Made by a program: the position numbers and the translations under genes
Shown: positions 23,351 through 33,994 of the stretch, piece after piece
How the letters are laid out: each line of letters opens with the position of its first letter
Position numbering within the stretch: the stretch's first letter is position 1
The notes under the pieces: generated by a model
What the model was told of the DNA's origin: nothing
Database searches by the model: none
The model's input: the letters and a program-made list of their open reading frames with translations, nothing else
DNA from: Hawksworthiomyces lignivorus
Taxonomy: Eukaryota; Ascomycota; Sordariomycetes; Ophiostomatales; Ophiostomataceae
Length of the DNA: 64,000 nucleotides
Reading direction: 5' to 3'
Assembly (NCBI GenBank): GCA_002917075.1
Contig: NTMA01000056.1
Location: 124,001-188,000, forward strand

Positions 23351-26300
23351 GTGGAAAGATGTTGTTTGATATCGTAACTAGAGTGGTTTCTGGACCCAGA
23401 GACAGATTGACAGCCTTAGTAGCAAAGATGAATCGAGAGTATCGTCTGTATATCCCGGTAGGGTTGTAAGATGGTGTCAAAGAAATGATGTAGATGAGCA
23501 AGAAGAGGTGTAATTGCGAGACGATGGAGGAGGGCAAGGTGTCTATTTATGTTGGATGAGAACGTCTGAGGTTGATGAGAGCAAGATGGGAGGGTGAAGC
23601 TAATGGCCCTGTACTGGCGATGGCGATATGCAAGGAGGTCGGTTCGACGTAGACTGTAGGAACAAGAAGATGGAAACTCCGATATATCAAAGGACTGTGA
23701 TTTCAAATGTGTTGGAAGAGGTGCTGAGGCACAGTTGATATTTTTTTCTTCTCGTGTCTCTGAATTTTATGCCCTCCGGAAGACAGAAAAATACTCGCAA
23801 GAGCGGGGGGCGACTTCGTGCTGGTACTTGAAAGTACAAACGTTTTGTCGTAGTGTAGATACGGGAGGAGGCAAAGCGGAGAGAGAGTCCTTTGGTAGAG
23901 AGGCTTAAGTCTGATTATAAAAGGAAAAGCTTGCAGTTTGAACTACCGGGTATTAGGTGCAGAGTGAGAGACAGGCGTGATGAACTGTGGTTGGTTGACT
24001 GAGGTGATGAAGCCCTGTTTATATAGGTAATGAGCTTATTGCTTCTTCCTCTTCTCGTAGTGTGTAGCTAACGGGACGGGTAGCTTGAACAAGGCGCGGG
24101 TAAGGCTGGGAGGCTAACGGGCCGTCTTTTGTAGACAGACTACCAAAGGAGAAAAGGAGAGGTCCGTGATGTGTCATGACTGGGAAGCAAGAAAATAATA
24201 AGAATAAAGAAGGGCGTGTAGGTAGTGACAAAAGACAGATGGTGTGAGACCAGCGAAGGCACCCCTATTTCCTTAAACAGAGTTGTAGTCAGGAGATAAT
24301 GCAGTCTTGAAGGCGAGGTGGAGAAACAGAACGAGCCAAAGAAATACCAGAGACGGTGCTATGCTTGAAAAGAAGAAAAGAAAATAGGAAAGAAGTCAAG
24401 ACAGTGAATAAGAAACAAAAAAAGGGGTATAGAACAATCTCGATTGGGGGGCCGAGGGAGGGAGAGGGGGGGGTGGTGGAAAGAGTTGGAAAGATAGAGA
24501 TACTCGAGACTCAAGGAAGGTACTTAATATTTTTTGTAATCTAGTATATAGATTTCCTTCCCGTAGTATGAAGAAGAAAACAATGCACAAAATGGAAGAG
24601 GGTAAAACATACGGAATAAACGGGAGAAAGTCGTCCTGTCAAGTCAAAGGTGAACGACGGAGGAATAGGTGGAAACGACAGACCGGTAGCCAGCCCTATT
24701 CAATGGCACATCTTAGCGTCACATATTAGCCTTGAATTTCTTCTTATAGCAATATCCAAGCTTGCACACTTCATTAGAGGGCGTTTTGTGACAGGAGGTA
24801 AGGTATGGTCTCGCCAGCTTCGACAAAGCTGATCTGCCTTGGCTTTGTGCATTGGTATTCTTATTGAATTAGAAATACCGAGGGCTTGTATCTATACACT
24901 AACATCGTACATGCAAGGAACGCAGTGTTCAAGCTTATTACCTCCCCTTCTTCTTCATACTCCGTCTTCCTCATACTTTACCTAGCCTTAGTCTCTGCCA
25001 TCAAACGTCTGTCATCACTAAGCTGCAAGACGAAGATCCGCCAGGGGTACCAATCCGATCATGCACCTTCAAAGTCCCCCGTGGTCTCCATCTTTTGACT
25101 TATCTTGTTTCCACACCTCATGCAGGCCACAAATCGTGATTATATCTTCTTGCTTTCCTACTCGTCTGCAGCATATGGGGGCTCTTTGCTTTCCAGCCGC
25201 CCTCGCTCTTCTCCGCAGCGTGGTTTTCGACGAACCAAGACATGAGCCCTTCCGTAGTGCCTTTCTGTGTGGGAGGCTGTCCAGCACGAGACAGGTTCCT
25301 TTTAGGGCTGTAGTGGTGGCAAAAACCTTGTGTCGAGAGTAGTAGGGCCAATTGGGTGCTCCACATAACGTTGAGACGACTCTGATATACACAGAGCATG
25401 TGCTTCGGTGGGGGAGGGCACGACAACGTATAGAACAGAGAATTCTCCCATATTCTAGCATATAAGGGAGAGGGGGTGTAGATAAAAAAAATTGAATAGA
25501 ATACGTATGTTGAATTACGATTGAGGGATTTGAAGATTTTGCCCCTAGCTGGAAGTGGGCTGCAGGATGGAACGAGACCATGGAGAGCAGGAGAACCCAG
25601 CAAGTACAGCAGACAAATGAGGATATGTGCCATGGAATGGGATCTGGAGCCTTCTAGCGGTGTTAGGCTTATGAGGGAAGCAGACCAACGATAGGTAAAG
25701 TTAGGTGCTTTGCATGTGGTGGATCACGGTGGCTTCCCAAATACAGGCCCTTGTGGTAGATAGATTGACGTGCAGGATCAATGAGTATCGGTATATTAGC
25801 CATGATTGTCCAAAGAGCTACTCCGTAGTTCCAAGCCTAATAACAATAATGCCTGTCTTGTTTTTTTGGGGCTGTTTTTTTTGGACAGTGAAATGGGCTA
25901 GCATAGAGACAATTCTAGATTAGCAAAGAATATGGGGTCCAAAATTCTGTAAGACCGGCCCGCAACTTGGGATATTCTTCAGCCAAAGCCACGGGGGAAC
26001 ACGCAAGAGAAGGGGAAAAATTGACGGAAGCAGTCAAGCGTACGGAGTATGTAGTCATGGTCGTGCGAAGGTTAGCAAAGCTATCTCAAGGTGAAGATGC
26101 CTAACCCCTGCCCGGTCGAACCTGATCTCTACCTTCCAGTGTATCGTTACACTCGGAAACAAGACGTCCACAGCTCACATGAATCTGAGAAAATCAGAAA
26201 TCAGAAAAAAAGACAAAACAAAAATGCAAGACAAGCGAAAAGGAGAGAAAATCGGGTACTCGACTTTCTTGTAACATTTATTGGCAAGATTCGGCAAGCC

Positions 26301-28305
26301 CCAAGTTTGCATCAAGACTTGCCCAAAGCAGTTTCGTGTCCTCTGCACGACGCTGGCAGCGCAGCCAAGGTGCTAGCCAATGAGGCTCCTTAGACGGTGT
26401 AATTCAAGCCTCCTTCGTTGCAAGGACGGAGCTGAATCCGTTTTGGGGTCGCATTGGGTTTTCTTAGTGTAGTTTGTTGATTGTAAATATGGGGACGGCC
26501 TCTCCTCCCTTACAAAGAGGACCAAGCCAACCACGTCCCCCCCAAAAAAATTATGACGACAACTGCCGGGTGCTCTGATCGACAGTGGACAGGCCCTTTG
26601 GGTCCCTGCTTCTCTGGCGAGGCTTGTCCAGCCCGACTGAGCGGCCAGAGGGGCGCTGAACTCGCTCAAAGCAGACGAAGAGCGAATCTGCAGCTGGCCT
26701 ATCACTGGCGTTCCCAGCAATATGGGTTCTCACCTCTCCCCAGTAAATATTTTTAAGGCCATCCCGATATACACAAAAGTAAGTGCGCACATGCATACGC
26801 AGACTCAGATGGGTCGGATGCGGCTTTTTCGAGGATAGGCAGGTCCAGAGACTCTGTCTGCCTTGTCAGTTTCCTGATTCGTAGCTGTAAACTCTTTTGT
26901 TTCTTGTTTTGTGTAATATAGTTTGTTTTTGTTTCGAATGTCTTCGCCACATCCTCCCCCTTCGCCTCCCACCCCTTTTCTTCTCGTGCATACATGACAC
27001 TTCCTGTCGTCTCTTCTCAATGGTCGCCCTATAAGGCACGCAGACACGTTTTCTAGTAGAGCGTTTCGAATGCTCAGTCGGACGCGTTCAACCGTTCTGG
27101 TGAAGCTAAAACGGTCACAGCAAGTACGGCAAACCTAAAAAAAAGGCGACAGAGTTGAGATTAACAACACATCTGGAAGGCTTCATCTTAGACAAAGTAA
27201 AAATAAATAGTTGTAAACATATTGGTGCAACGTGTAACTCTCGCATAAAATCACAACTTGAGGCAGTTCGTAGGCCACCTCACCATTCAACATATTCTGT
27301 TCCTATGTCGTAAATGGTTGCTTCGCCTTCTTGACACCGCCTGTCGTCTTACTCACTTTTCTCAAATGAGGCTCTTCTCCGGCCCGTCCTCACCTGAAAT
27401 GTCCTGCGGGTGAAGACAAGGCCGTGATCAGAGGATGAGGCAACATGCTGGTTACGGGTCTGCCTTGCCAATGGTCTCTCTGACGGCAAAGTCCAGAACT
27501 CTCCTCCGAGCTATGCAAAAAATATAGACAATTTCGGGTTATAAAACAACTCAAATAAAATCTACAGAATAAAAGGCGCCCGCTATGATGTCATATCATG
27601 CCCGACGACTGCTATCTTCGGCTTGGGCGCGTTTTGGTGGATTGTTTGAAAGGATCTTTCAGCCCAGACTGACAGCCAAAGTCGGCTGAAAAAAAAAAGG
27701 CTCTGGAGAACGCTGCAGGAGATTGGGGGCGCTTGTCGTCTTAGCGTTGCATGCAACTGTAGATCACACCTTGCATGTGTCTCTCTGCACGGTGAACTTT
27801 CTTCTTTTTTCATCTCATTTCATCTTTCGGCCATTCTGGCTTTTGGTTGGATGGCAGATATTCGCACACAATATAGAATTACAATACAAAAGAGATGATG
27901 ATAATACGAAGACACGATGAGTATGAGACAGATGAAAAAGAAGCAGAAAGACAGGTAGAGCAAACAGAAGAGCAAGAAACCGTAAGCATGCCAATCCTGC
28001 GCCTTTTTGTCCCCATTTGCCTCACCATTCCACTTTCTCTCTTTTCCTATCCCGTGTTTCGCTCTTCACAAGTTCCGACTTCGACATTCGGCTTCTCCAT
28101 CTGGGTCATATGGTTGGACACGAAAATGCAGCCAGTAGCGTTTTAATTTCCCAGTTTCTCGTGCTGCACGCCGACACTTGCCCAATATGCCGAATCTTCC
28201 CCTGATGCTCCGAAAAAAAGAGACAAGAGTTCGTGCAGTCCACTTTGCCCTTTCAGTGTCTCTCACTCTTTGTCTCCTGCCTCATACACAGTTTCGTTCC
28301 CTTGC
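23351..28305. other. Large (5 kb) gene-free region
   Basis: This region lies between the start of the unrecognised small gene (-) and the 3' end of the proteasome gene (-). Purine-rich plus-strand DNA (about 24330-24500) means a CT-rich minus strand, as in fungal leaders, so part may be the small gene's promoter and untranslated leader. Two copies of TACGGAGTA occur in opposite orientation (25819-25827 as TACTCCGTA; 26041-26049). Open frames are short and unlike known proteins on both strands. A non-coding RNA or a degenerate gene cannot be excluded. Confidence 0.5.
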
Positions 28306-29413
28306 TTAGTCCTTCTCTGCAATTGCCTGTAATCGCTCGTCAATCTCCTCCTCCGTCAGTGTCCTGAAGCCGGGTTCTGTGCCCTCCTTCCCATCGGCTC
28401 GTGGCCCGCCGACAATGCCAATCTCGATTTCGGTCTTCTTGAAGTCCATGCTCAGAACGGTGCTCAGCGTCGTGATGGCCAGCTCCACGACCTCCTCCCA
28501 CGAGCCCTCGGCGTAGTCTTTGTTTTTGAGCTTCTTCTCCAGATGGTTGAGTGCTTCCTGCTGCTTTGGTCCCGCTGCCGTTCCTTTATAGCCGATGTAG
28601 TAGCCAGCCGGGTCGCACTTGAACAACTGGGGGCCGACTTCTGAGTCGAGCGAAATCAGCGTTGTTGCCACGCCGTATGGGCGCATATAAGCCTGTATTT
28701 AATGTTAGCAGCCGAGCGCAATGGCTACAGAGAAGTCGACCTGGGTGCATCATACCCGCTGCGTGTACACCTGGCTGATGTTGGCCAGCCGCTTGGCCAG
28801 GACGTCGCATGGCATCTCGTAGCCGTATTTGTACCGGAATTCGGCGGCCTCACCCTGGGCACGCTGCGCGAATGCGCGGGCATCCGCTATGGAGCCCGTC
28901 ATGACACAGCCGACGGATGGAGAAATTTGAAAGATGTGGGATACGGATGATGGATCGATGAGCTTGTCCTATTTACCCCCCCAAAAAAGATCAGATACTG
29001 CAATTCGATATTCTTTCACCCTGACATGACGGTAGATGCCTAAACGTACGGGAACCTTCTTCTGAGACAGGACTACCGCGCAATCCTTGCCTCGCACACC
29101 TATCGCCATGATGTTGGCGGCCGTGATGGCTTTGAATGCATATTCTGAAGTGATAAATTAGCATCATCGTCAGCCGCAAAGCTAGAAGCCCTAAAGTGTG
29201 CTTGTCGACTTCAATAGAGAGGAGTGTGGTTATCCCTACCAACTTGATACAGCCGCCCCTGCTCAGAGAAGATGGTGATGTGCCTGTCGAAGCCCGCGCT
29301 GCCTATATGGTTAGGGGAAAGGGGGAGATGGTCAGCAAGATGGCATTGCGTGTGATCTATTGAGAAATATGGCAACTCGGGAGCCTGTTCGAGATGCGGG
29401 ACCTACCAGACAT
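28306..29413 (-). CDS. SCL1: 20S proteasome subunit alpha-1 (Scl1/PSMA6)
   Basis: Outer-ring alpha subunit of the 20S proteasome, nuclear and cytosolic, 254 residues. Exons are 29413-29407 (7 nt), 29302-29240, 29144-29050, 28968-28756 and 28692-28306. Joined, the start reads [20 protein letters not shown] and continues [20 protein letters not shown]. This is the alpha-subunit signature with the RPT-docking helix H0 region. [56 protein letters not shown] and [17 protein letters not shown] single out alpha-1 rather than alpha-2. The C-terminal [17 protein letters not shown] also matches Scl1. Alpha subunits have no catalytic Thr, and none is expected here. Length fits the family. It is divergent from the WKF-domain gene 0.9 kb away. 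Confidence 0.96.
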
Positions 29414-30294
29414 TGTGACGGGCGAAGTGCGGTAAGCGCTTGAAAAAGATGGGCAGTCTTGGAGGAAAGAAATTCAAAGGTGGGCGGCCAGTAGTCAATT
29501 AAAACGGAAACCCAAGAAATACGTCGCTTAGATGCAGAAGATTCAGGTATTCGTGTCCTAGGAGATGATGGAGATTGAAGGTCGTGATCAGGCTGCTGCT
29601 GGCTGAGCTGGAAAGGAAGCTTTTCGGCCGTCTCTCTCACACAGCGACGCGTTGCAAGGAGCTTGCCTAGAGACCAACCAGCAAGAGCTTGGCCCGTGCG
29701 TGAATGGCTGCCAGAGCTCTTGGTTGCTCGTCAGTGTCGTACGGGCTATTGTAAACCCGTTTGTCACGTGAATAGCATCACTAGTAGAATATTCTTATAT
29801 TCATATTTATTGGTACATACGTACTCCGTTCATATATACATAAGCTAGGCTTACTTCGTATTGGCCTTATCACTATCGATAAAGGGCCCCGCTAAATCTT
29901 CTGGAATTTTTTTTTATTTGATGCAGCAAGTTTCAACCTCTCTATTTACTTGAGCCAGAAACCAAGCGTGAGGGAATTGACGGATGAAAGGTTTAATTTT
30001 CTGACTGGAACTCCGTTCGTGCTAACAAGATTCATATCTTTGGATATATATGCCTCAGAAGAAGTTTTGCTGTTTATTAACAGACGCTTGACTCAAAACG
30101 TTGCATATTGTGATGCACTGAGAACGGCAAGTCAAGAAAGAAGTATCATATCGCCGTTTCCCTTCTTTTTCCTTGTTTCTTCTCTTGTTCTCTTTATACA
30201 CTGCCTTTCTACCATTAATACGACCCTTTTATTTTCTTGAATTTTCTTAATTGCTGCGGAAGGCACAATATTTTCTACCCGGGCGCCCATTGCC
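29414..30294. other. Divergent promoter region between SCL1 and the WKF-domain gene
   Basis: An 881-bp bidirectional upstream region. It includes a CACGTG E-box-type hexamer (29765-29770) and GTACTCCGT (29821-29829), a near copy of the recurrent TACGGAGTA motif in reverse orientation. No coding sequence seen; no obvious Rpn4/PACE element was recognised. Confidence 0.45.
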
Positions 30295-31776
30295 ATGCCA
30301 TACCCAACCAGCCAAATTGCGCCAGCGCAGCGCGTGCCGGCCTGGAAACGATTGGGCCTCAAGCTCAAAGCGCCTGCATCAGACAACAGCACAACCCTGC
30401 CGGATGCCTCCGCCAATTTTGCAAGTGCCCAATCACCAAGCAACAGCCTCACCTCCGTCACCCCAAACAAGAGAAAGGAGCCACCTTCTGCCGCAGTCTC
30501 CTCGCCTGCGGTGAAAAAACAGAAATCGGTGTCCTTCGCTGAGGCCACCAAGCACGCCACAGGCAGCGAAGCCAGCGGCAACAGGCCGCAAGCTGCCGCG
30601 GTAGCAATTCCCAAAAAGCCAAAGAAGAAGAAGAAGACCCCGGCGGCCGCTGCCGAGAAGGCTCCCCCAAGCCTCCAGCGGGAGCTGGACTACCTGCAGC
30701 AGTGGAAGACGGCGCGGGGCGCGTGGAAGTTCAACAAGAATCACCAAAATCTCTTAATCAAGTACGTCTTCACAGACGACCGCATTCCTGCATCCCACAT
30801 CGACATCTTCTACGACTACATACGTGACCTCCAGGGCGGCGTGCGCTCTCGCCTGTGTGCCGAGGCCGCGGCCATCCGCCAGATGGATGACGACAATGCC
30901 GACAGTCCAATGGCTGAGGCGGGTCAGGAGCAGCCAAAAACTGCAAAGCCCAAAAGTAAGACTGAGGCCCAGATTGCAGCCGAGGCCGAGTACGAGCGTC
31001 TCGTGGCCGGATTCCGAGACCAGGCAGGCAGCGGCGCCGTCAACGCCAATGGCAAGCGTGTCCGGCGAATCAGCGAGGTGGAATATGTGCTGCGCTTTGC
31101 GGATCCAGCTCTGCAGAAGCGACTGCTGCGGCGGATCCGCGCCGAGAACATCTACGGCGAGCTGAGTGATGATGGAGAATGCAGCGGAGGCAGCGGTGGG
31201 GATGGCGCTTCGACGAGCACAACCGCAGCAACACCAACTGCACCTGCCACATCTTCTGGCCAAGACAATGGGCAAGGTGGTGACGATGCCACCGAGAAAC
31301 GCATCAAGCTGAACGACGGTTCTGGAAAGAAACAAGTGCGCAACCGGAAAAAGCGCACGCTCGCTACTGATAGCTCAGACGACTCGGATTCAGATAATAG
31401 TGACAGCGACGCAAGCAGCAGTTCCGACGAAGAAGAAGAAGAAGACGACGACGAAGAAGGGGATGATGACGGCGACTCAGATTCCGACGAGTCATCTTCG
31501 TCGTCTTCTGGAGGGAGCAGCTCAAGCTCAAGCTCATCGGATGATGATTCCGGAGATGAAGAGATGCCATTGGCTACTGCGGAAACCAATGGTATAGAAA
31601 CATCGCCTTCCTCCTCGAGTAGCAGCAGCAGCAGTAGTTCGTCATCGTCGTCTTCTGGCTCTGAGGATGAGATTAATGGTTCAGGGTCCGAGTCAGGCTC
31701 TGACAGCGAGGATTCTGAGAGTGGAGCAGATGATGAACAACCAGCACAGACGCCGACACCAGCGCAGGGAAACTGA
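30295..31776 (+). CDS. WKF-domain (C7orf50-like) protein
   Basis: Single-exon gene, 493 residues. The WKF domain occupies about residues 128-190: LQRELDYLQQWKTARGAWKF followed by NKNHQNLLIKYVF and DIFYDYIRDLQGGVRSRL, with the diagnostic Trp-Lys-Phe at 144-146. A second short block, VRRISEVEYVLRFADPALQK, follows. Before the domain are basic nuclear-type stretches (KKPKKKKK at about 107-114; NKRKEPP). The last 130 residues alternate acidic runs (EEEEEDDDEEGDDD) with Ser runs interleaved by DSD/SDS. This resembles casein-kinase-2-substrate tails of nucleolar proteins such as Nopp140. Human C7orf50 is a nucleolar protein of poorly known function, so a role in ribosome assembly is an inference. 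The start at the first ATG precedes a conserved-looking PAWKRLGLKLK segment. Confidence 0.85.
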   Translation: MPYPTSQIAPAQRVPAWKRLGLKLKAPASDNSTTLPDASANFASAQSPSNSLTSVTPNKRKEPPSAAVSSPAVKKQKSVSFAEATKHATGSEASGNRPQAAAVAIPKKPKKKKKTPAAAAEKAPPSLQRELDYLQQWKTARGAWKFNKNHQNLLIKYVFTDDRIPASHIDIFYDYIRDLQGGVRSRLCAEAAAIRQMDDDNADSPMAEAGQEQPKTAKPKSKTEAQIAAEAEYERLVAGFRDQAGSGAVNANGKRVRRISEVEYVLRFADPALQKRLLRRIRAENIYGELSDDGECSGGSGGDGASTSTTAATPTAPATSSGQDNGQGGDDATEKRIKLNDGSGKKQVRNRKKRTLATDSSDDSDSDNSDSDASSSSDEEEEEDDDEEGDDDGDSDSDESSSSSSGGSSSSSSSSDDDSGDEEMPLATAETNGIETSPSSSSSSSSSSSSSSSSGSEDEINGSGSESGSDSEDSESGADDEQPAQTPTPAQGN

Positions 31777-32335
31777 ACGCATTGAATGTGTGGTTTCAGC
31801 TTTGGCAGTGTAGTTGACGACGCATTTATGGCGTGATTGGAAGACTATTTTGTATCCATAAGAGCATTTATAGATGCTTATGTAGAGACGGTTGAAGACA
31901 AGATCTGGCTTGGATGAGACATATCGTTGTCTGCCTTCTTTGGGATTGTTGCAGACGTAGAAAACTATGATTGGTCATAGATAGCGGAGACAGATACAGG
32001 AAAATGAAGTAAAAAGACACAACATATCATCAAGAGACAGTGAAGAAGACCGAATGAAAAACGTAGCAATGTGCGAATTGCCTCTATCCCAAGTGACAAG
32101 TCCAATATTAATTAACGCCCGAATGGTCTAGAGTCGCAGACCAATGTAACATGATAAGCAAAAAGCAGATATCCACCCTCTGTGTCTTGATGTTGCATTT
32201 CTCTGAAGAAATAGCATGCCTTTCCAGTAATACGCGAGAATGAATGAATATTGCCTCCCAATAAGATAACATATGCATATAGGATCCTTCCTGCATTAAG
32301 AATGTCCAACTAATGAAAAGTAGATTGTGCAATGT
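31777..32335. other. Convergent 3' intergenic region
   Basis: The 3' flanks of the WKF gene (+) and the SIS-domain gene (-). AT-rich; no gene seen. Confidence 0.6.
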
Positions 32336-33994
32336 TCAAGCAAGAGCTTTTTTGTCGCCGTGGGCCTTGAGCAGGTCCTGTAGCTCGAGCACGCCGACGA
32401 TCTCGCCCTTCTCCATCACTGCAACCACGACGTCTTGCTCCTCGTCGTCTCCGGCCGACGCCGAAGTCAACACCGACCGCAGCCACTCCGCCGCGTTGCG
32501 CGCTTTCGTGTCAGCGGCCACGGCGACAAAGTCGGCGCGGCCAACGACCAGACCGGGAACTGCGTGCACGGGCTGGGCCAGGTCGGCCGAGCGCAGGGCG
32601 CGGATGCGGCTGGGCGGGGCGACGCCGTCGAGGCCGCTGTCGCCTCCGGTTGCGCTGCTGCTGCCGTCGTCGACCACGCGCACCCATCCGTTTGTGGAGC
32701 TGTAGCCGGCGCGCAGCACGTCGGCGCAGGCGGAGACGGCATGTGGCGACGGTGCCGCCGCCGCCGCCGTCGCCAGCGAGGACGCGTACACGAGCGGAAT
32801 GTCGCACCAGGGCACGGCGAGGTGGCGGATCTCGTCATTGCTGCTGCTGTTGGCGCCGCCACCGCCGCTGCCCGGCCGCCGGAAAGCCTCACCGATGGCC
32901 CCGCCCGGGTGGTTGCGGCGGAACACCGTCTCGGTGGACGGGTGCATCTCGCGGCTGGCGACGATGGCCAGCGCGTCGCCGACGGCCAGCGCGGTGGTCG
33001 TGCTGGCGGTCGGCGCGGCCACGCCAAAGGACACCTTCTCCTCGACGGGGATGGGGGCCGGCAGCAGAATAGTAGTCGCCGCGGCAACGGCGGCGGCAGC
33101 GGCAGCAGCAGAGTCATCCAGCGCGGCGGCGGCGGCGGCGGCGGCGTGCCGCTGCTGGTGCTCGTTGCGGTGGCGCACGAGCTCGCAGGTCTCGGCGGTG
33201 ACGTGGGCGGTCAGGAGGATGAGCGGCAGGGCCGGGTCGACGTGGGGCAGCAGGCTGACCAGCTCCTGGGTCTTGCCCGAGTACGTGATGAACAGCAGGG
33301 CGTCGTGGGGGCGGATGTGGCCCAGGTCGCCGTGCAGCGCCTCGGTCGGGTGCAGGAAGGACGCCGGCACCGCCAGGCTGTTGAACGTCGCCGCCAGCTT
33401 GCGCCCGATGTGGCCCGACTTGCCCACGCCCACCACCACTAGCTTGCCCGGCGGCTGCGCCGTCTGCGTGCGCACAATGGCCTCGACCGCCTGGTGGAAC
33501 CCGTCGCGGGCCGCCGGCGACGTCGCGTACAGCTGCGCCACCGACTGCAGCGCCGCCGCCTCCGTGGCCAGGACGTGCACGGCCCCGGCCAGCCGCGCCG
33601 ACACGGTCGCCTCTGCGGAGGCGGTCGCCAGCGGCCACACGGCCGGCGACGGCAGGATGCCCACTGCTGCTGCTGCTGTCAGGCTCGGCGACAGCTGGGG
33701 CGAGCCCGGCACCGACGCCGGGGCCGTGGCCGGCGGCGACACCGAGGGCGCCTCGTCTGGGTTGGTGGGCGCCTTCAAAGCGCCAGACGGGCCAGCCGCG
33801 GCAGACGCAGGCCGGCACACTTTTTTGTCGGCGCCTTCCACGGCGTCGAGCGAGAGCTCTTCAATTGGCGCGCACAGGTCTTCGTTGCCCGGCGTGACTG
33901 GTGACGGCGGCGACGGCGGTGGCACGGCCGGGAACTGGGGCTGCTGCCCCACGAGGAAGACAGCACTTGTCTGAACAGGACAACGTTCTGCCAT
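32336..33994 (-). CDS. SIS-domain sugar-phosphate isomerase-like protein (KpsF/GutQ family) with CBS-like C-terminus
   Basis: Single exon, about 552 residues from ATG 33994. After a Pro/Ala-rich leader of about 130 residues comes a SIS domain of the arabinose-5-phosphate isomerase type. It shows GKSGHIGRKLAATF (Lys at about 192), FLHPTEALHGDLGHI (215-225), ITYSGKTQELVSLLP, VAAPTASTTTALAVGDALAI and NHPGGAIGEAF (His at about 362). These align with the KdsD active-site segments, including the Lys, the His-Pro-x-Glu-Ala-x-His-Gly-Asp-Leu-Gly strand and the final His-Pro-Gly-Gly. A roughly 30-residue His/Ala-rich insertion (about 279-308) interrupts the SIS fold. The C-terminal 160 residues end VVVAVMEKGEIVGVLELQDL, typical of a CBS half-repeat. 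Bacterial relatives make Ara5P for KDO synthesis, a pathway fungi lack, so the true substrate is unknown. The gene is very rich in G+C at third positions. Confidence 0.83.
   Translation of the reverse strand: MAERCPVQTSAVFLVGQQPQFPAVPPPSPPSPVTPGNEDLCAPIEELSLDAVEGADKKVCRPASAAAGPSGALKAPTNPDEAPSVSPPATAPASVPGSPQLSPSLTAAAAVGILPSPAVWPLATASAEATVSARLAGAVHVLATEAAALQSVAQLYATSPAARDGFHQAVEAIVRTQTAQPPGKLVVVGVGKSGHIGRKLAATFNSLAVPASFLHPTEALHGDLGHIRPHDALLFITYSGKTQELVSLLPHVDPALPLILLTAHVTAETCELVRHRNEHQQRHAAAAAAAALDDSAAAAAAAVAAATTILLPAPIPVEEKVSFGVAAPTASTTTALAVGDALAIVASREMHPSTETVFRRNHPGGAIGEAFRRPGSGGGGANSSSNDEIRHLAVPWCDIPLVYASSLATAAAAAPSPHAVSACADVLRAGYSSTNGWVRVVDDGSSSATGGDSGLDGVAPPSRIRALRSADLAQPVHAVPGLVVGRADFVAVAADTKARNAAEWLRSVLTSASAGDDEEQDVVVAVMEKGEIVGVLELQDLLKAHGDKKALA

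Noticed and set aside
25069..25633. Overlapping 170-codon minus-strand frames
   Set aside because: Both frames look random and there is no splice-supported extension.
31152..31589. Serine-rich minus-strand frame opposite the WKF gene tail
   Set aside because: It is the reverse reading of Asp/Glu/Ser repeats and has no independent support.
32435..33974. Long plus-strand frames antisense to the SIS-domain gene
   Set aside because: They are by-products of extreme third-position GC; the compositions are Arg/Gly/Ala-rich nonsense.
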